Assembly (NCBI GenBank): GCA_020740775.1
Contig: JAHEWK010000011.1
Coordinates: forward strand, 1,426,001 to 1,490,000
Source: Ilyonectria destructans
Taxonomy: Eukaryota > Ascomycota > Sordariomycetes > Hypocreales > Nectriaceae
Direction: 5' to 3'
DNA length: 64,000 bases
In this document: positions 32,575 through 44,985 of the stretch, in pieces
How positions within the stretch are numbered: position 1 is the stretch's first letter
How the letters are laid out: each line of letters opens with the position of its first letter
Position numbers and translations under genes: made by a program
Notes under the pieces: model-generated
What the model was told of the DNA's origin: nothing
Database searches by the model: none
Seen by the model: only the letters and a program-made list of their open reading frames with translations

Positions 32575-35500
32575 GTTTGGCCACGGGCGTCTCTCCGGCT
32601 CAGACAGACTCAGACTCGGTCTCGGTCCTGGTCTTGGTCTTGGTCTCGTGAGAGAAATTGTGCTAGGATGTTAAACCTGACGGCTCCGACTTGTGAGCGA
32701 CGAGCCTTAGGTAATTCCCCGCGTGCGTCAAAGATCAGGCCCCACTCGGAGGAACGCGGACGTCTTCAGTCGCCAGCTCGGCTCCGTCTTCAAGCGTTGC
32801 ACCGTCTTGGAGTTGCGCGTGGACGGCTTTCGGCTTGCCACTTTGTGAGTCGCCGCCTGATGCCCACGACTCCTCCTAGAACGTGGACGACTGCACGGGA
32901 ATTCGACTCCTCCGGGTTTGTTTTGTGGCCCGTCTTGCGATTGTATTGACCTAAACAGCCGAGGTTCAGCTGGAGTTGGTGCTGGCGACAAAACTGTGCC
33001 AGTCAAATGGTCGAACGGATGTGTGGGGTAGTCTCTGCGGCGTCCGCGCCCAAAGAAGCAACCCAGCTTGTGACCACAGTCTTGCAGTGGTTGTGAACCG
33101 TCTTCAGTGGAATCCAACCGCATGCGCTCGACATTGCAAAAGAAAAGAAAGGCACTGATTGGGGGTTGACAGTATTGGATGGCATCCAAACCGTGGGACA
33201 AGTACGTCATGGCCTGTGTCTGATCACGTGGCTCGTTGCCTCTCAAGGGTACCAACACTTTTTCTCTAGGTTAGTTGGCGCCAACATGTGTGCTGGATTG
33301 AATGCTTACTTTGGTCGAATCGCCATCGCCACCAACATGCCGTCGGGGTCACGGCACCATCATGTTCTCTTTCGTCGGGTCGAGATTCCGTCCTTCGTTC
33401 TGTCCCGTGGCCCTCAATCCCTTCGGCTGCGGAATTGTGAGCCGATACTCCTCATGACCGAATGAATACATGGCATGATGCCCAGAAATGCGTTTTCTGG
33501 CCGATGGTGATGTGTCTTGGCCACGTTCTGAATCGGCTGTCTTGAGGATTCAAAGGAGGGATCAATATCTACTCATCCACGGACGTGGTGACATGCCAAG
33601 AGATGGAGAACGGCGCCGTAGCGCCCCGTGAATTGTCCCCGGAGTCTAGGAACGCATGGTCCGGCCTTGAAGCAGATGCCGGCATTTGGCGGGTCTAGAA
33701 TGCAGCCCAACCGGCTCTCATGTGCTCAACCCATGCCACCAGCCCTGCCACGTCCTCAAGCTGAGCCCATGGCCACCATCCTCCCGGGAGGGCTGTCGAC
33801 GCAAGCGCAAAGCAAACCCGAGAGGCGTACGGACCATCCTGAATCATGGGACCTAAGACCGTGTGATCATAGATGCATCATGGATTACAATGCAGATGTC
33901 GACAGCTTCGTTTTGAGGCGCAAGGAGCGAGTGAGCCAACTACTTCGGGATAAAATCCGTCCAACCCGACAGACCGCTGGGGTATGAGTACTAAGGTATG
34001 ACACCCGGCTGCTCTGAAAGACTCCGTGATTTGTAAGGCTCACAGGTACTTGGAATTTTCTTCGATGAACCTGGAACAAACGAGGCTCGCGCGGATTGCC
34101 CATAGAGTACGGCCTATTCAGTATCGAGCTAATAAGGAGTGCTGGACCTAGAATGAAGAACCCCAATCCAGTGCAGACGAATTTCCAAACAACATCGCCC
34201 TCTTATGTCAGGGCCATCTACCGACAAGCTGGCGAGGACGAGTTACTATCTACGTTCAGCAACCCCACACCCCTTCCGCGTATCCATGTCTTGAGGTGAC
34301 GAATGGCACATCGCCCAGCGACACCAACCGCTTTACCGGGCCGTCGGAATACGGCCGAGGTAATCCCTTTTCGTGAGATGACATGCATTTCCAACAATTG
34401 CTCGGGATACTGGTCGTTAAACCTCGGTCGACGCCTCCAGTTGGACGTCGCTACATCAAAGCTGAATGAAGCCACCACGGGTCGCTACGTTTGGCTGCAT
34501 AGACTTACCCCATATGACCCTCTCTAGTGCATAAAACCGGGGAAGGAGCATCGGCAAATGAATCCATCTCAGCCAGCCCGTATTCCTCTGTCTATCACCG
34601 TAGCTCGACGACACGTTTGCTCTTACCCCAGACCCATTTATTATCAAGCTTGTTTGGCGGGGTCACTCCATTCTACTCCACACATGGATGCACCTTGGTT
34701 GGGATGATCGAGGGATGTGCGGTGTAATGGGAGACGACAGAGGGCCTTCGCTTTCTTCTCCCAACTATTCATCCTTCATCTCGGGCATGTTTGAAGGATG
34801 TCTGGACATGGCCAGGCTCTTCAGATCCCGAATTATCTGTGGGGGCTAAATGCAATGGCACTTTCCCCTTCAACTGGATGCATGCTAGAAACACGACATT
34901 ACGGTCAAGTACTTCACCGTTGGTGGCACAATTGAACATGCATGCTGCTATATTCATTCCCTCCACGACAGCCATGGGTCCACTACCACAATAACAGTAC
35001 TCTCCTCCGATGACATGATACCCCACATGTTTGTTAATGGTTGTTCGAGTCACCTCATCTAAATCGACATTCACACCAAACTCATCCCGGTCGCGTTTCC
35101 GTATTGGGACATTCCGTGCTCGGAACTTCATCTCCCGTGGCCTAGTTGAGAAAGGAGCCATGTGCACCACTTCAAGCACATCGATTAGTCAATTTACACT
35201 TCCCTCCCCGGGGTGAGATTGCCGCGATGGATCATTAAAAAAGGTATCATGTGCGTCCACTGTGTGGGCCAGAGGTTCTCATCACCACGAGTTAGTGACC
35301 TTGTTTCATCATTGGCCAGAGTTCGCATCAAGTTCATCGTCTCTGAGTGAGACTGGGAACTTTGGGATCTGAATGTCACCACCGCAACTTACACTGTGTG
35401 ACCCTTGCTGTGTGGTGGAATTGGCTTGCGTTGTCTTTCATGCAGAACAATGGCAAAGACAACGCGGTTAATTCAGGAACATCCGTTCTTCACTCCTGTG

Positions 35501-36143
35501 TTTTGATCACACTCTCGTAGAACCACTGTTTCGGGACGAAAGACCCCTTGCCTGTGGTCCCAAGCATCGATCGAGCAGTCCCCGGAGCCGGCCTTCTCTT
35601 CAACGAGGTTAGGCCCAAGTATGCATAGTACTTCTCTCAAAGGAGGGTCCATACTGGTCCCCGACCACCCAACCCACCCACCCGACCAACTGATCTACGC
35701 GGGGTTGCTCCTGCCGCAACCCTTGCGGTGGTGCGGGGACCCCAGCCGCCAGGCTACCTGCTGTGAGGTGACGGCCGGTGCTTCCTGCCGAATTTCCGCC
35801 AACGGTGTAACAATCGTCGCTCCTGCTAGCAACAAAAAGGGTCTTAGCAGGTGCTGCATTAGAATCGGAAGTACAAGGTTCCTGTGGCTTGAGCTTTGAC
35901 GGAAGCGACCTCCGTCTCGACTTCCACTTTCATTCACGACCCTGCATCGACAGGATGCCACTCATTGATAAATAATTTCCTCCCGCCCCCATAATTGTCC
36001 TTCTATTATCTCCCAGAGCACCTCGAACCTTCACTCCCATCTCGCACCAGTTGGTCTTGAGATTGGCTGTTCTATCGACTTGCAAAGTTGCACCCCATCC
36101 GACACACAGACACCTGGTGGATTAGCCAACATCCTCGAGGACC
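32575..36143. other. Long intergenic region between the regulator and the sugar porter
   Basis: About 3.6 kb between divergent genes. Apart from the doubtful ORF at 34769-35161, it holds only short overlapping ORFs without domain signatures. A CTCGGTCTNGGTC-like degenerate repeat lies at about 32605-32650, just upstream of the regulator. The last ~150 bp before 36144 are C/T rich and look like the porter's leader. Confidence 0.45.
34769..35161 (-). CDS. Doubtful ORF of 130 codons, possibly a gene fragment
   Basis: From the ATG at 35161 to a stop at 34769 the minus strand encodes a protein I do not recognise. Its only striking part is GGEYCYCGSGP followed by CMFNC, a Cys spacing slightly like the middle of a WSC domain but incomplete. 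Upstream in-frame sequence hits a TGA soon, and no convincing splice to a first exon was found. It may be a relic or chance ORF. Confidence 0.22.
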   Translation of the reverse strand: MAPFSTRPREMKFRARNVPIRKRDRDEFGVNVDLDEVTRTTINKHVGYHVIGGEYCYCGSGPMAVVEGMNIAACMFNCATNGEVLDRNVVFLACIQLKGKVPLHLAPTDNSGSEEPGHVQTSFKHARDEG

Positions 36144-37986
36144 ATGTCTGAAAAAATCGCCCAGTCGAATCTGGAGCCGGTCCATGATGATGGAGAAAAG
36201 GTACGCGATTCCATGCTGGATGACTCCCATCATCACTTGAGATGTCTAACTCTAACGCGTTCTACAGAAGGAGGTGAAGACCCATGTGGTCACGGGTAAC
36301 GAGGCCTTCAACGAGGCCATGCTTAAGGAGCCCCCGAATGCTTGGTCTAAAGCCCAGCTCTTCGTCTATGCATTTTCCATCGTTGGATTCTTCTGCAGTA
36401 CCATGAACGGTTACGATGGTTCGCTCATCAACAATCTGCTCCAGAACGAATGGTTCAAGGAAACGTACAACATTAAAAATGACGGTCTCTGGGCCGGTAT
36501 TGTCTCTTCCATGTACCAGATCGGTGGTGTTGTCGCCCTCCCCTTTGTCGGTCCATCCATCGATGGCTTCGGTCGTCGTATAGGCATGCTCATTGGTGCT
36601 CTCATCATCATTGTCGGTACCATCATCCAGGGCACATCCAATTCGATGGGTCAGTTCATGGGAGGTCGCTTTTTGCTCGGCTTCGGTGTCTCCATTGCAG
36701 CCTCGGCCGGGCCCATGTATGTCGTTGAAATCAACCACCCCGCATTCCGTGGTGTTGTCGGTGGTAAGTACCTATTTCGGTGAACATTTTTACTGTGATG
36801 CATGGACCTGCTAACACGCTCATGTTTAATCTTTTCCAGCCATGTACAATACTCTTTGGTTTAGTGGTGCCATTATTTCTGCTGGTTCCGCTCGAGGCGG
36901 TCTCAACACAGGAGGAGACTACTCCTGGCGCCTTATCACCTGGCTGCAGGCTCTTTTCTCCGGTCTAATCGTTCTCCTCTGCATGCTTATTCCCGAGTCT
37001 CCTCGATGGCTCTACGTCAACAACAAGCAGGACCAGGCTAAGGCAGTTCTGGCTAAGTACCACGGCGAAGGAAACCCCGAGTCTGCTTGGGTTAAGCTCC
37101 AGCTTCGCGAGTACGAGGAGCGTCTAGACCTGGACGGTGCCGACAAGCGCTGGTGGGATTACCGGGCATTGTTCCGCAACCGAGCTGCCGTATATCGTCT
37201 GACTTGCAACATTGTTGTTTCCATCTTTGGTCAGTGGGCAGGAAATGCCGTGCTGTCATATTTCCTCGGATCGGTTCTCGACACCGCCGGCTACACTGGA
37301 GGCATCGCACAGGCCAACATCACTCTTATCAACAACTGTCAACAGTTTGCCTTTGCTATTCTTGGAGCCTGTCTGGTTGACAGAATTGGCCGCCGCCCCT
37401 TGCTCCTCTTCTCCTTCACGGGATGCACCATCGTGTGGCTTGGAATGACGATCGCGTCTTCTGAGTTCGCCAAATCCTACGCAGGACTCGATGACAAGGA
37501 TAAGCCTATCTACACCAACCACGCTGCTTCCAAGGCATCTTTGGCCATGATTTTCATCTTTGGTGCGATTTATTCTGTCGGTATTACTCCCCTCCAGGCC
37601 CTGTACCCTGTCGAGGTTCTCTCCTTCGAGATGCGAGCCAAGGGCATGGCCTTCTCCAACCTGGCGGTCAATGCTGCTGGTCTCCTAAACCAGTTTGCTT
37701 GGCCTGTTTCCATGGAAAAGATTGGCTGGAAGACCTACATTGTATTCACTATCTGGGATGCAATCCAAGTCTTTGTGGTTTACGTGCTGATTCCCGAGAC
37801 CAAGGGTCGTACTGTAAGTTTTCTTATCTTGATGTTTCGTCTGACGGACTTGCTAATAAAAATGCCTGACAGCTTGAGGAACTTGACGAGATCTTCGCGG
37901 CAAAGAGTCCTGTCAAGGTGTCAACCTCGAAGAAGATTTTGGCTGTCGATAGGTACGGAGATGTTGTAAATGTCCAGGACGCGTAA
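36144..37986 (+). CDS. MFS sugar transporter, lactose-permease-like
   Basis: Exons 36144-36200, 36268-36763, 36840-37813 and 37873-37986 give 546 aa; introns are 67, 76 and 59 bp with GTACGC or GTAAGT donors. It is a proton-coupled sugar porter of the plasma membrane by family. Twelve hydrophobic segments fit the sugar-porter fold. Motifs seen are NGYDGSLINNLL in helix 1, DGFGRRIGM in loop 2-3, PESPRWLYVNN after helix 6, DRIGRRPLLL in loop 8-9 and PETKGRTLEELDEIF after helix 12. The GYDGSLINNL block is typical of the Lac12/lactose-permease branch of fungal porters, so disaccharides or galactosides are plausible substrates, but specificity cannot be read from sequence. The short first exon encodes a cytosolic tail. 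Confidence 0.92.
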
Positions 37987-38533
37987 TGGGACATGGAATT
38001 TGATACAGCTCTGTGCACTTCTTACCTTCGCAGTTAATCACCAAGTCTGCAGTATCTGTCCATATCTGTCTATCGGACTTCATTTAAAGTTTAGTACAAC
38101 TTGCATTTTTAGGTTTCTAAATATGAACCCGATGATTATTTTTACCGCTTTAAATGCTTGTGCTGCGTTGCTTTGCCCGAAAGTAAAGTTGAGAAACCAC
38201 CTGCCATGAATGGCTCAGGGACCCCAAAGCCACATATGAAAACGCCTCATTGTTTTGGGTAAACAGGAAGAATCAGGATACAAATTACTCAACGACCAGT
38301 GTGATGTTATTGTACTGAAACGGATGAGTGAACTTAAGGTGTTGGTTGAAAGTTGGCCAGGGCATGGGTGGGCGCCTAACATGGCTTAGTGGCTGTGGCA
38401 TGGCCCCTGGATTGATGTTACATCAAGGGGTTGTATAATTACCATCGCCAACAACAGGAACTGAGCAGGAAACGCACGACTTCTCCTTTCTCTCTTGGCA
38501 TCACCCGCTCACCAAAAAACACGGCAATTCAGG
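37987..38533. other. Intergenic, porter 3' end and promoter of the four-helix protein
   Basis: About 550 bp with no conserved ORF. It holds the porter's 3' flank and the next promoter. Confidence 0.45.
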
Positions 38534-39085
38534 ATGCCGGAAGCCAACACTCGCCTGAGAGCAACGGGCTTCGGGCTCTGGGCCTTTGTTTTTGCCTTCC
38601 TCGTCACCAGCTTTTCTGACCGAACTTGGACAAAGGATCTATTGCTTATGATCCCACACTACGCCCTGTCACTTAGCATGGAGCTTTTTCTCCTCTTCAA
38701 ATTGGCCCATTACTTGCCGAAGACCACCTCTCGCACAACCGAATGGCACGACTTCTTCTACGAGTCGAAGGAGGGATCCTGGGTGTTGGTGGCGCTGTGC
38801 ACAGTTTGGTTCTTCAACCTTTCAGGCGTCGTCTTGCTTTGCGTCGGCGATATGTTGTTTGCGGGGCATATCGGTGGGATCGTGGGCGCATTTGCCAAAA
38901 GCAACATCATTGCGTCCATCTTCACTGGTTTGATTGTGTGGTTCGGCCCATTCTATATGCTGTTCTTGATGGCTTGGCTGTTCTGGACGGGAGCCAAGGC
39001 ATTCTGGAGGGTGGCAGGAGGGCCACGTATTAGACTAGACCTGGATCAAGAGGAGCCCAGCTTGGGCTTCATGGGACGCAACTGA
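38534..39085 (+). CDS. Small four-helix membrane protein, function unknown
   Basis: A single exon of 183 aa from the first ATG; the frame is open upstream only from a TTG. Four hydrophobic segments are visible at about 13-30, 40-55, 80-105 and 125-155. The first loop has DRTWTKDLLLM and the second carries charged residues (KTTSRTTEWHDFFYESKEGSW). The C-terminal tail is short and acidic (LDLDQEEPS). I recognise no family. Topology suggests an integral membrane protein with both termini on the same side. It lies between a sugar porter (same strand) and an aquaporin (convergent), but no functional link is shown. Confidence 0.65.
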   Translation: MPEANTRLRATGFGLWAFVFAFLVTSFSDRTWTKDLLLMIPHYALSLSMELFLLFKLAHYLPKTTSRTTEWHDFFYESKEGSWVLVALCTVWFFNLSGVVLLCVGDMLFAGHIGGIVGAFAKSNIIASIFTGLIVWFGPFYMLFLMAWLFWTGAKAFWRVAGGPRIRLDLDQEEPSLGFMGRN

Positions 39086-39381
39086 GATTAAATGCATTGT
39101 ATATTATAAGGATTGTTAGTTGGCCATCCTCTTGAGGCCTCAAGGTATACCACTACACCAGAGAAACAAAACCCCATTCCTTCCTCCTTTCATTCTATGC
39201 TTATCCGTTATTGCCGTGTCCCCGACGCATCCGATGCTATGCATTGCGCAGTGAGACGGTCTCATATTACGCAGAACCACAATATACCAAATTTCATATT
39301 TCGTTCGAGAGCGTGGCCAGCTCGCATGTCAGATGCATGTCGATAAGGGCCTTGATAGTAGTGGTCTCCGTCGAGGACCAT

Positions 39382-40376
39382 TCACATGGTGGGGCTTATC
39401 TGGCCGTCAAGAACACTGTCGTTCCTCCGGTGGGGAGACCTAGGCTTCGGAACGTCATCAAGACGAGCGCCGGGAGGCATCGACCTCTCGTCAGTGCGGA
39501 GGTGGAAGCTGCTTGCCTTCTCCACATCGTCGGCATCCTGTCCAGGGTTGGCATTCTGGTACTCGAGCCACTTGAAGGTGGTGTACACGAGGAAGGCCAA
39601 GCAGGAGCCCATGAAAGGGCCCAGCCAGTAGATCCAGTGGTAATTGACGAAGCCAGTGATGACAGCAGGGCCGAAAGATCGGGCGGGGTTGATGGATGTA
39701 CCAGTCCAGTTGGTCGCAGCGATGTGCGCAATGAAGACTGAAATACCAATGCCAATGGGGGCTAGGAAAGTACCACGGTGCTTCTCAACGGCAAGGAAGT
39801 ACACCGTCAGGACAAGCTGTGCCGTGAGGAACATCTCAATGAAGAGACCCTGTGCCGTACTAGCACCACCTCCAAGTTTATTGGCAACACCGAGCGGGCC
39901 GGGAAGCAGACCATCGGTAACGGCGGCGGCGGCAATGGCGGCGACGAGTTGGGTGGGAACGATGGCGAGGCCACGAAGAGGCTTAACAGCACCGACAAGG
40001 ACTAGACCTAGGGTGACCTAAGACGCAAAATATTAGTCACTCGATTCATCCATTGATATCATGTCTTTCTTACAGCTGGGTTGAACATTCCACCTGTAAC
40101 TCGATAGAAAATCCAGACATTGACGGCCAAGGCAGTTCCGAAGGAGCATGCAATGTACATGAGACTGAAGGGCAGCAGGGGTGCGCTTGGGTCTGAGGGA
40201 TTGTTGGTGAGGAGAGCAGTCTGGGTGCCAATAAAGGAGAGAAGAAGGAACATGAATGTTCCGCAGAACTCTCCAAAGAGAATAACAACAAGATTTCTGG
40301 CAGAGGCATGGACCGGATGGCGGCTTCCGCCAGGTGCTGTCTGGCCATTCTGGCCGTTCGGATGTTTGTGGAACAT
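39382..40376 (-). CDS. Aquaporin (MIP family)
   Basis: Two exons, complement of 40074-40376 and 39382-40017, encode 312 aa; the 56 bp intron has a GTAAGA donor and TCTTAG acceptor. The ATG at 40376 is the first in frame; upstream coding would need a GTG. Six membrane helices with two half-helices are expected, and both signature loops are present: GGMFNPAV (NPA 99-101) and TSINPARSFGPAV (NPA 211-213). The second loop's NPARSFGPAV form is typical of water-selective aquaporins; aquaglyceroporins usually have NPARDxGPR. The N-terminal ~30 residues and an acidic/basic C-terminal tail of about 60 residues are cytosolic and hydrophilic. The intron falls directly after the first NPA. Channel selectivity is inferred. 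Confidence 0.93.
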
Positions 40377-42400
40377 TGCAGAAGGGGAATTCACTCTTGG
40401 AATAGTGGTGATGTAGAGAGGGAGTCTGGGGTACCAGTGAAGGCTTGTCGATGAGATGTGGTTGCTTGCCGATGAACCACACCTCTGGAGGGATGGCGAT
40501 AGGGTTATATAGCCTCGGACGTGCTCGTCATTCTCCGTCTGTATGCAGACGGGCTGGGACCAAGAGGGCTAGTCCCTTGAGGCTATCTATCAAGCTAGGG
40601 GTGTGTGTAAGAGCCCTGCCTGTACAGTAAACCACAGCTCCTCCACTCCCTCTTACCACGGTGGTGTTACCCACGAGATGCAAGCTCGATCCACCATACC
40701 CATGGCCCTTCCCCGATACACGGAACCACACCGGAGTATGATCGATATTTTCCGCATGTTGTCCCTAGTCTCTTTGCGGACTCTGGGGCAGGGTATAAGT
40801 ATTGTCTTTATCCGGAATAGGTTCACAACGAGGATTCTGTGCAAACACCGGGAAGAGAAATTCGGGGCTGATTCGGCGATGGGAGACTGCTCAAATCCGG
40901 TGCTCACACTGTACCAGACAAAGAGCTCTTTGACTTTGAGGGAGGCGTATTTGCGGCGTCCTTAGGAGACGGTTCACGATGCCCTCCTCGCTAGTATGAA
41001 AGCATAAGCGACTCCACACATCGAATCATGTCACCTCCTCCACGATGCATACTGTGGACCTTCTTAAGCGAGGCATCGGAAGCGGATTGCCCATGCGAAT
41101 ACTCCATTTACTTGCCGCAGTGGAGCCGCTGACTCCGGATCTAACAAAGCTTGATCGAGACCTGGCCATCTTGTATTGAAGAATGCAGAGATATTGGAGC
41201 CAACGTTGGAATGTCTCGGAGCCGACGCGCTAGTCCAGAACGAAATACACGATATTACTGGCGCCGCTTCAGCCAGCCCAATTGACTTGCTGCAAAGACA
41301 TCCCCACATCAGGCCATACTCTACGAATGAGCACCGCGGTAAACATGTGCCTTTGCCAAGTACTAGCCAGTGTCAGCCAGTGTCAGCTAGGGTATAACGT
41401 AGTTGGGGATGGCTTCCATATAGTTCGGCTGTGCATACGCACTTCTCAGCACCTCCGAATTATCACCCTAGGCCGAATCAAGCCCAGGGAGCTATTCGGA
41501 CCTTGCGGCGTCTGACGCACGCAAAGCAGGTGTCATACATGTGTTGGTCCCTTCGTCGCTCCGTGGACTTACCTGCCCGTACATGGGCTGCACACACATG
41601 AGCTGACTGTGGACCAGGGAGGCAATGTCACCGGTGACACCCGGATACGGGCAAGAGTCCATGTATTACGACTGAGACAGAGGGCCGAGACATTGTAACA
41701 AAGTCGGGGAGCTCCTCAAGTCTCTTTACTAGCCCCACCCGACGCGGACAATAAGATCTCCAAGGCCGAAAGGTTCAATTGAACTGGTGGAGCGATCGGA
41801 TGAATTGGAGGTTTTATATGATTTGAGTTGCGCCAAGGAACGCCCATCGCTCATTCAACCTCGAGAGGGTGCGAGCACCGGAGAGCACCCTCCTTAGCGG
41901 CCCTGGCACACGGAACACATATGGAGGCACAGGGTACCCGACGATGATGGGACGCTGCTGCTGCAGCTCGGTGCCTCATGGTGAGCGTACGTTACTGCAC
42001 AGATGCGGATCCGGCGAGTGAGTTGCGGGCCCGCGGGAGTGGCGAGGATGCTTTGTGGCACACAGCTCAGCTGGGTGCTGAATGTAGTACTGGCCAGGAC
42101 CACATCGTTGGCAACACGGCAATTCAAAGCTGCAGGATCATGTGTTTGTACCTGTAGCGTGTCTGTACAACAAAGTATGGACGTACATGGGATCTCTGTG
42201 GCGTCTACATTGCTTAAGCCGGGGATTGTGAGATTATGGCAGTCGACCTACAATGCACTTGGACATCAGATGAAAGAAAGACCCTTGCCATAAATACATC
42301 TCGATTTAATCTCCGGGCCGTCCTCCCCTCAAGGCTATGCGAAAGTAAATTCCATCGCTTCGGTTATGTCACAAAACAAACCTCGACTTAAGGTGTCTCA

Positions 42401-42412
42401 CCCCCCCCCCCC
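42401..42412 (+). repeat. C12 homopolymer
   Basis: Twelve consecutive C in non-coding DNA; a candidate slippage site with unreliable length. Confidence 0.85.
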
Positions 42413-43275
42413 AAATATGTCCACTTCACCCGCCAACTCACCCGCCTCCCAATTGTGCTGTCCCTTGGCAAAGGATCACGTACATGGTCAGCTGCAGACT
42501 CGAACTTTATCTGGTTTTCTCCGAAGATGGACTGGACGGCCATGATAAGGATTGGCTTTGCGTTGATTTCGTAGGGCGACGGTTTGGGTGGGGAGTGAGA
42601 ACTGATAAATGACAAGTGAGTAGTGAGTGTGTGTCGTCATCAATGGGTAGTACAGCAGCTGCACTACAATGGAACATGGGGTTCGCGGAATGCCATCCGC
42701 TCGCCGGTCGCCGGATTTGCCCATTGAGGCCTTTGGGGGGGCCTCAAAAACTTCGGATGCTTAAGTTAGGTATTAAGAGTGTGCATCCGCATACTTCGCA
42801 ACATCTCAGGGTCTATGGAGGCTCTGTTAGACATGGGATGCTGTCAATGCACCGTCGATCAAACGGTTCAACTCCTGCGCCGGGATATTCCTCGAAATAT
42901 GGTACGCTCCAAATGCGGGTGCGAGATCGCTTAGTGGCGAGCTGACATCCCTGTTCCCAGCACTCAGCGGTCACAAGTGCTCAGACTCCGTAGTCACGCA
43001 TCTACCGGCATGTATCATCTGCAAAAGCGGATAGGTTAGAGGCCGAGACGTCCCTGTGGCGAGCTGAGGAGACGAACACATCCCAACGCTAGCTTGAGTC
43101 GGCGGGAACGAGGGGGACCCAGGCGCAATAAACAAAGAAAAAAGAAAGGAGCCGGGTCGAGAACACCACCAGGGTTTCTAACACGACGATCGAGAGTAGG
43201 GATGAACACTTTAACCGGTTACGAGGTTCGCGGGCAGCGGATAATACGGCTCGGACCGCTTCGTGCAGGGTCCTA

Positions 43276-43316
43276 AGACTATTGATCACAGACTATCGAT
43301 CACGGACTATCGATCC
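43276..43316 (+). repeat. 14-bp direct repeat, three copies
   Basis: AGACTATTGATCAC (43276-43289), AGACTATCGATCAC (43290-43303) and GGACTATCGATCC (43304-43316) follow without gaps, 68 bp beyond the dehydrogenase stop codon. The role is unknown. Confidence 0.85.
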
Positions 43317-43384
43317 TAGCTCCTTCCATCATCCAGTCGTTTTCTATCAATAATGCGATGCCAGCACTGACCCCGGTCTGGGGT

Positions 43385-44519
43385 CTAGATCAGGGGAGTC
43401 TCCAGCGGCTCTCCGGCCTCCCAGCGGTTGATGTTGTCGACCTGCTGCGCATACCACGACCCGAGCGTCGCCTCTTCCACGTAGCCCGTGTGTGGCGTCA
43501 ACAAGACCTCGCTCGACCCATCCTTACCCCAGTTCTTGTTCCTCCACTCGCTGTCGGCCGGCAGCGGCTCCAGGTCGAAAACATCCAATGCAGCTCCCCG
43601 GATTCGACCTGCCTTGAGGTGGTCTAGCAGGGCCCTTTCCACAATCAGTGGGCCACGAGACGTGTTGATGAGAAAAGATGACTGCTTCATCTTACCCAGG
43701 TCTTCTGACGTGACCAGCCCCCGAGAGCGGTCTGACAGGACGATGTGAACGGAAATAACGTCGGCCGCGCCAAAGAGCTCGTCTCGGCTTACCGCCTTGA
43801 ACGTCTTCTCGCCATCTGCGTCTTCCACCGGCAGACCTTGTTCCCTGGCCTTCTCATCCGCAGCGTCTTGGGTAAGGTTGGTGCTCCATGCAATAACCCG
43901 CATGCCAAACGCGGTGCTCATGATCTTCGCGACGTTGGCACCTAAACGGCCGAGTCCAAGGATGCCCAAAGTCTTCCCTTTGAGGCCCGTGGCGAACCCT
44001 GTCTGCCAAGCACCCTCTTTCACGGCCGCATCATCTCTGGCAATGCCTCGAGTGAGTGCCAGAATCAGGGTGACGCAGTGCTGCGTAGTGCTGTCCGTCC
44101 CCGCCGCCTTCGTATCCGCGCGATTCTTGTCTACGGTGCCAGCAACTGGAATTCCACGCTCTTTGAATGCCACCAAGTCGAGTGCTTTGTTTCGCACGCT
44201 GGTGGAAAGAAAGAGCTTGAGCGCGGGCAGTTGGGCGATCAGATCTGCGGGGAATGGCGTTCTCTCCCGCATACAACCTGAGTGACATAATTCAGCTCAT
44301 GTTTCACAGCATCCAGAATCGATACCTACAGATAATCTCGAAAGGCTCGAGCCGCTTAACCAGGGCATCCTTGATTGACTGTGGCGTACCGGGTTGATTG
44401 TACGGCAGGAGGGTGTCTTTGATGGAGATGACCTCATACTTGGCCGAGTCTAACTTCTTGAAGTGAGGATCGGAGAAGCCTTGATAGTCATCCAGGACTG
44501 CCACTTTGATAGGAGCCAT
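43385..44519 (-). CDS. D-isomer-specific 2-hydroxyacid dehydrogenase
   Basis: Two exons, complement of 44330-44519 and 43385-44277, give 360 aa; the 52 bp intron has a GTAGGT donor and CTCAG acceptor. It should reduce 2-oxoacids to D-2-hydroxyacids, or the reverse, with NAD(P)H. The N-terminal substrate domain contains MRERTPFPADLI. The Rossmann domain has GILGLGRLGANV (GLGRLG at 171-176), then INTSRGPLIVE with the substrate-binding Arg, DVFDLEPLP with the catalytic-relay Glu, and LLTPHTGY with the acid/base His. A short extra stretch (DKNRADTKAAG) interrupts the segment before the STTQHCVTLILAL helix. The exact substrate is unknown. The SDR gene upstream on the same strand is separated by about 470 bp, so they are separate transcripts. 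Confidence 0.9.
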
Positions 44520-44985
44520 GGTGCGAGTATCGAATGATCTGGTGATGGTGTAGTTTCTGAGATGACGATGACCCAGCCGGAGCTAGGATAAACGGTTACC
44601 CTGCACAGTAACTCAACGCACCTCCCGTGGGACTTACACTGTGCAAACCACGAAGTTGGTGAAGTAGTTGACGACTTTTACCTACCATCTCACTCTGAGA
44701 ATTATTACAACGTGAGCTTCAATCATGAAGTCGACAGGTTATAGGGTTTGAGGGGGTGATTACCAATCGCCCGGTTCTCGGAATGGCAATCGTCGTGTCT
44801 AGCCGAAATAGCCGACTCCAAGTTACGCGGCTGCCCAGTGAAGCCGATTTCTCCCATGAAGTAGGATCACGAACTCGATCTTCCGAGGTCTTATTCCACA
44901 CGTCATGTAAATGATAGGACTAGTGTATGGGGATTGAATTTATTCCCTGGTTTAATTCAAGTGAAAGGTATCTAGTGTATTGGTG
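44520..44985. promoter_or_regulatory. Intergenic between the two dehydrogenase genes
   Basis: About 470 bp, holding the promoter of the D-hydroxyacid dehydrogenase and the 3' end of the SDR gene. No other feature is seen. Confidence 0.5.

Larger units (their letters stand above)
40377..43384. other. Long gene-poor region
   Basis: About 3 kb between two minus-strand genes. All ORFs are short and lack domain signatures. It holds a C12 run (42401-42412) and a threefold 14-bp repeat near the dehydrogenase end (43276-43316). A B-box-like 11-mer near 42865 is not part of a tRNA fold that I can see. Confidence 0.45.

Noticed and set aside
42865..42875. GGTTCAACTCC, a tRNA B-box-like sequence
   Set aside because: No matching A box, acceptor stem or anticodon arm could be found around it.
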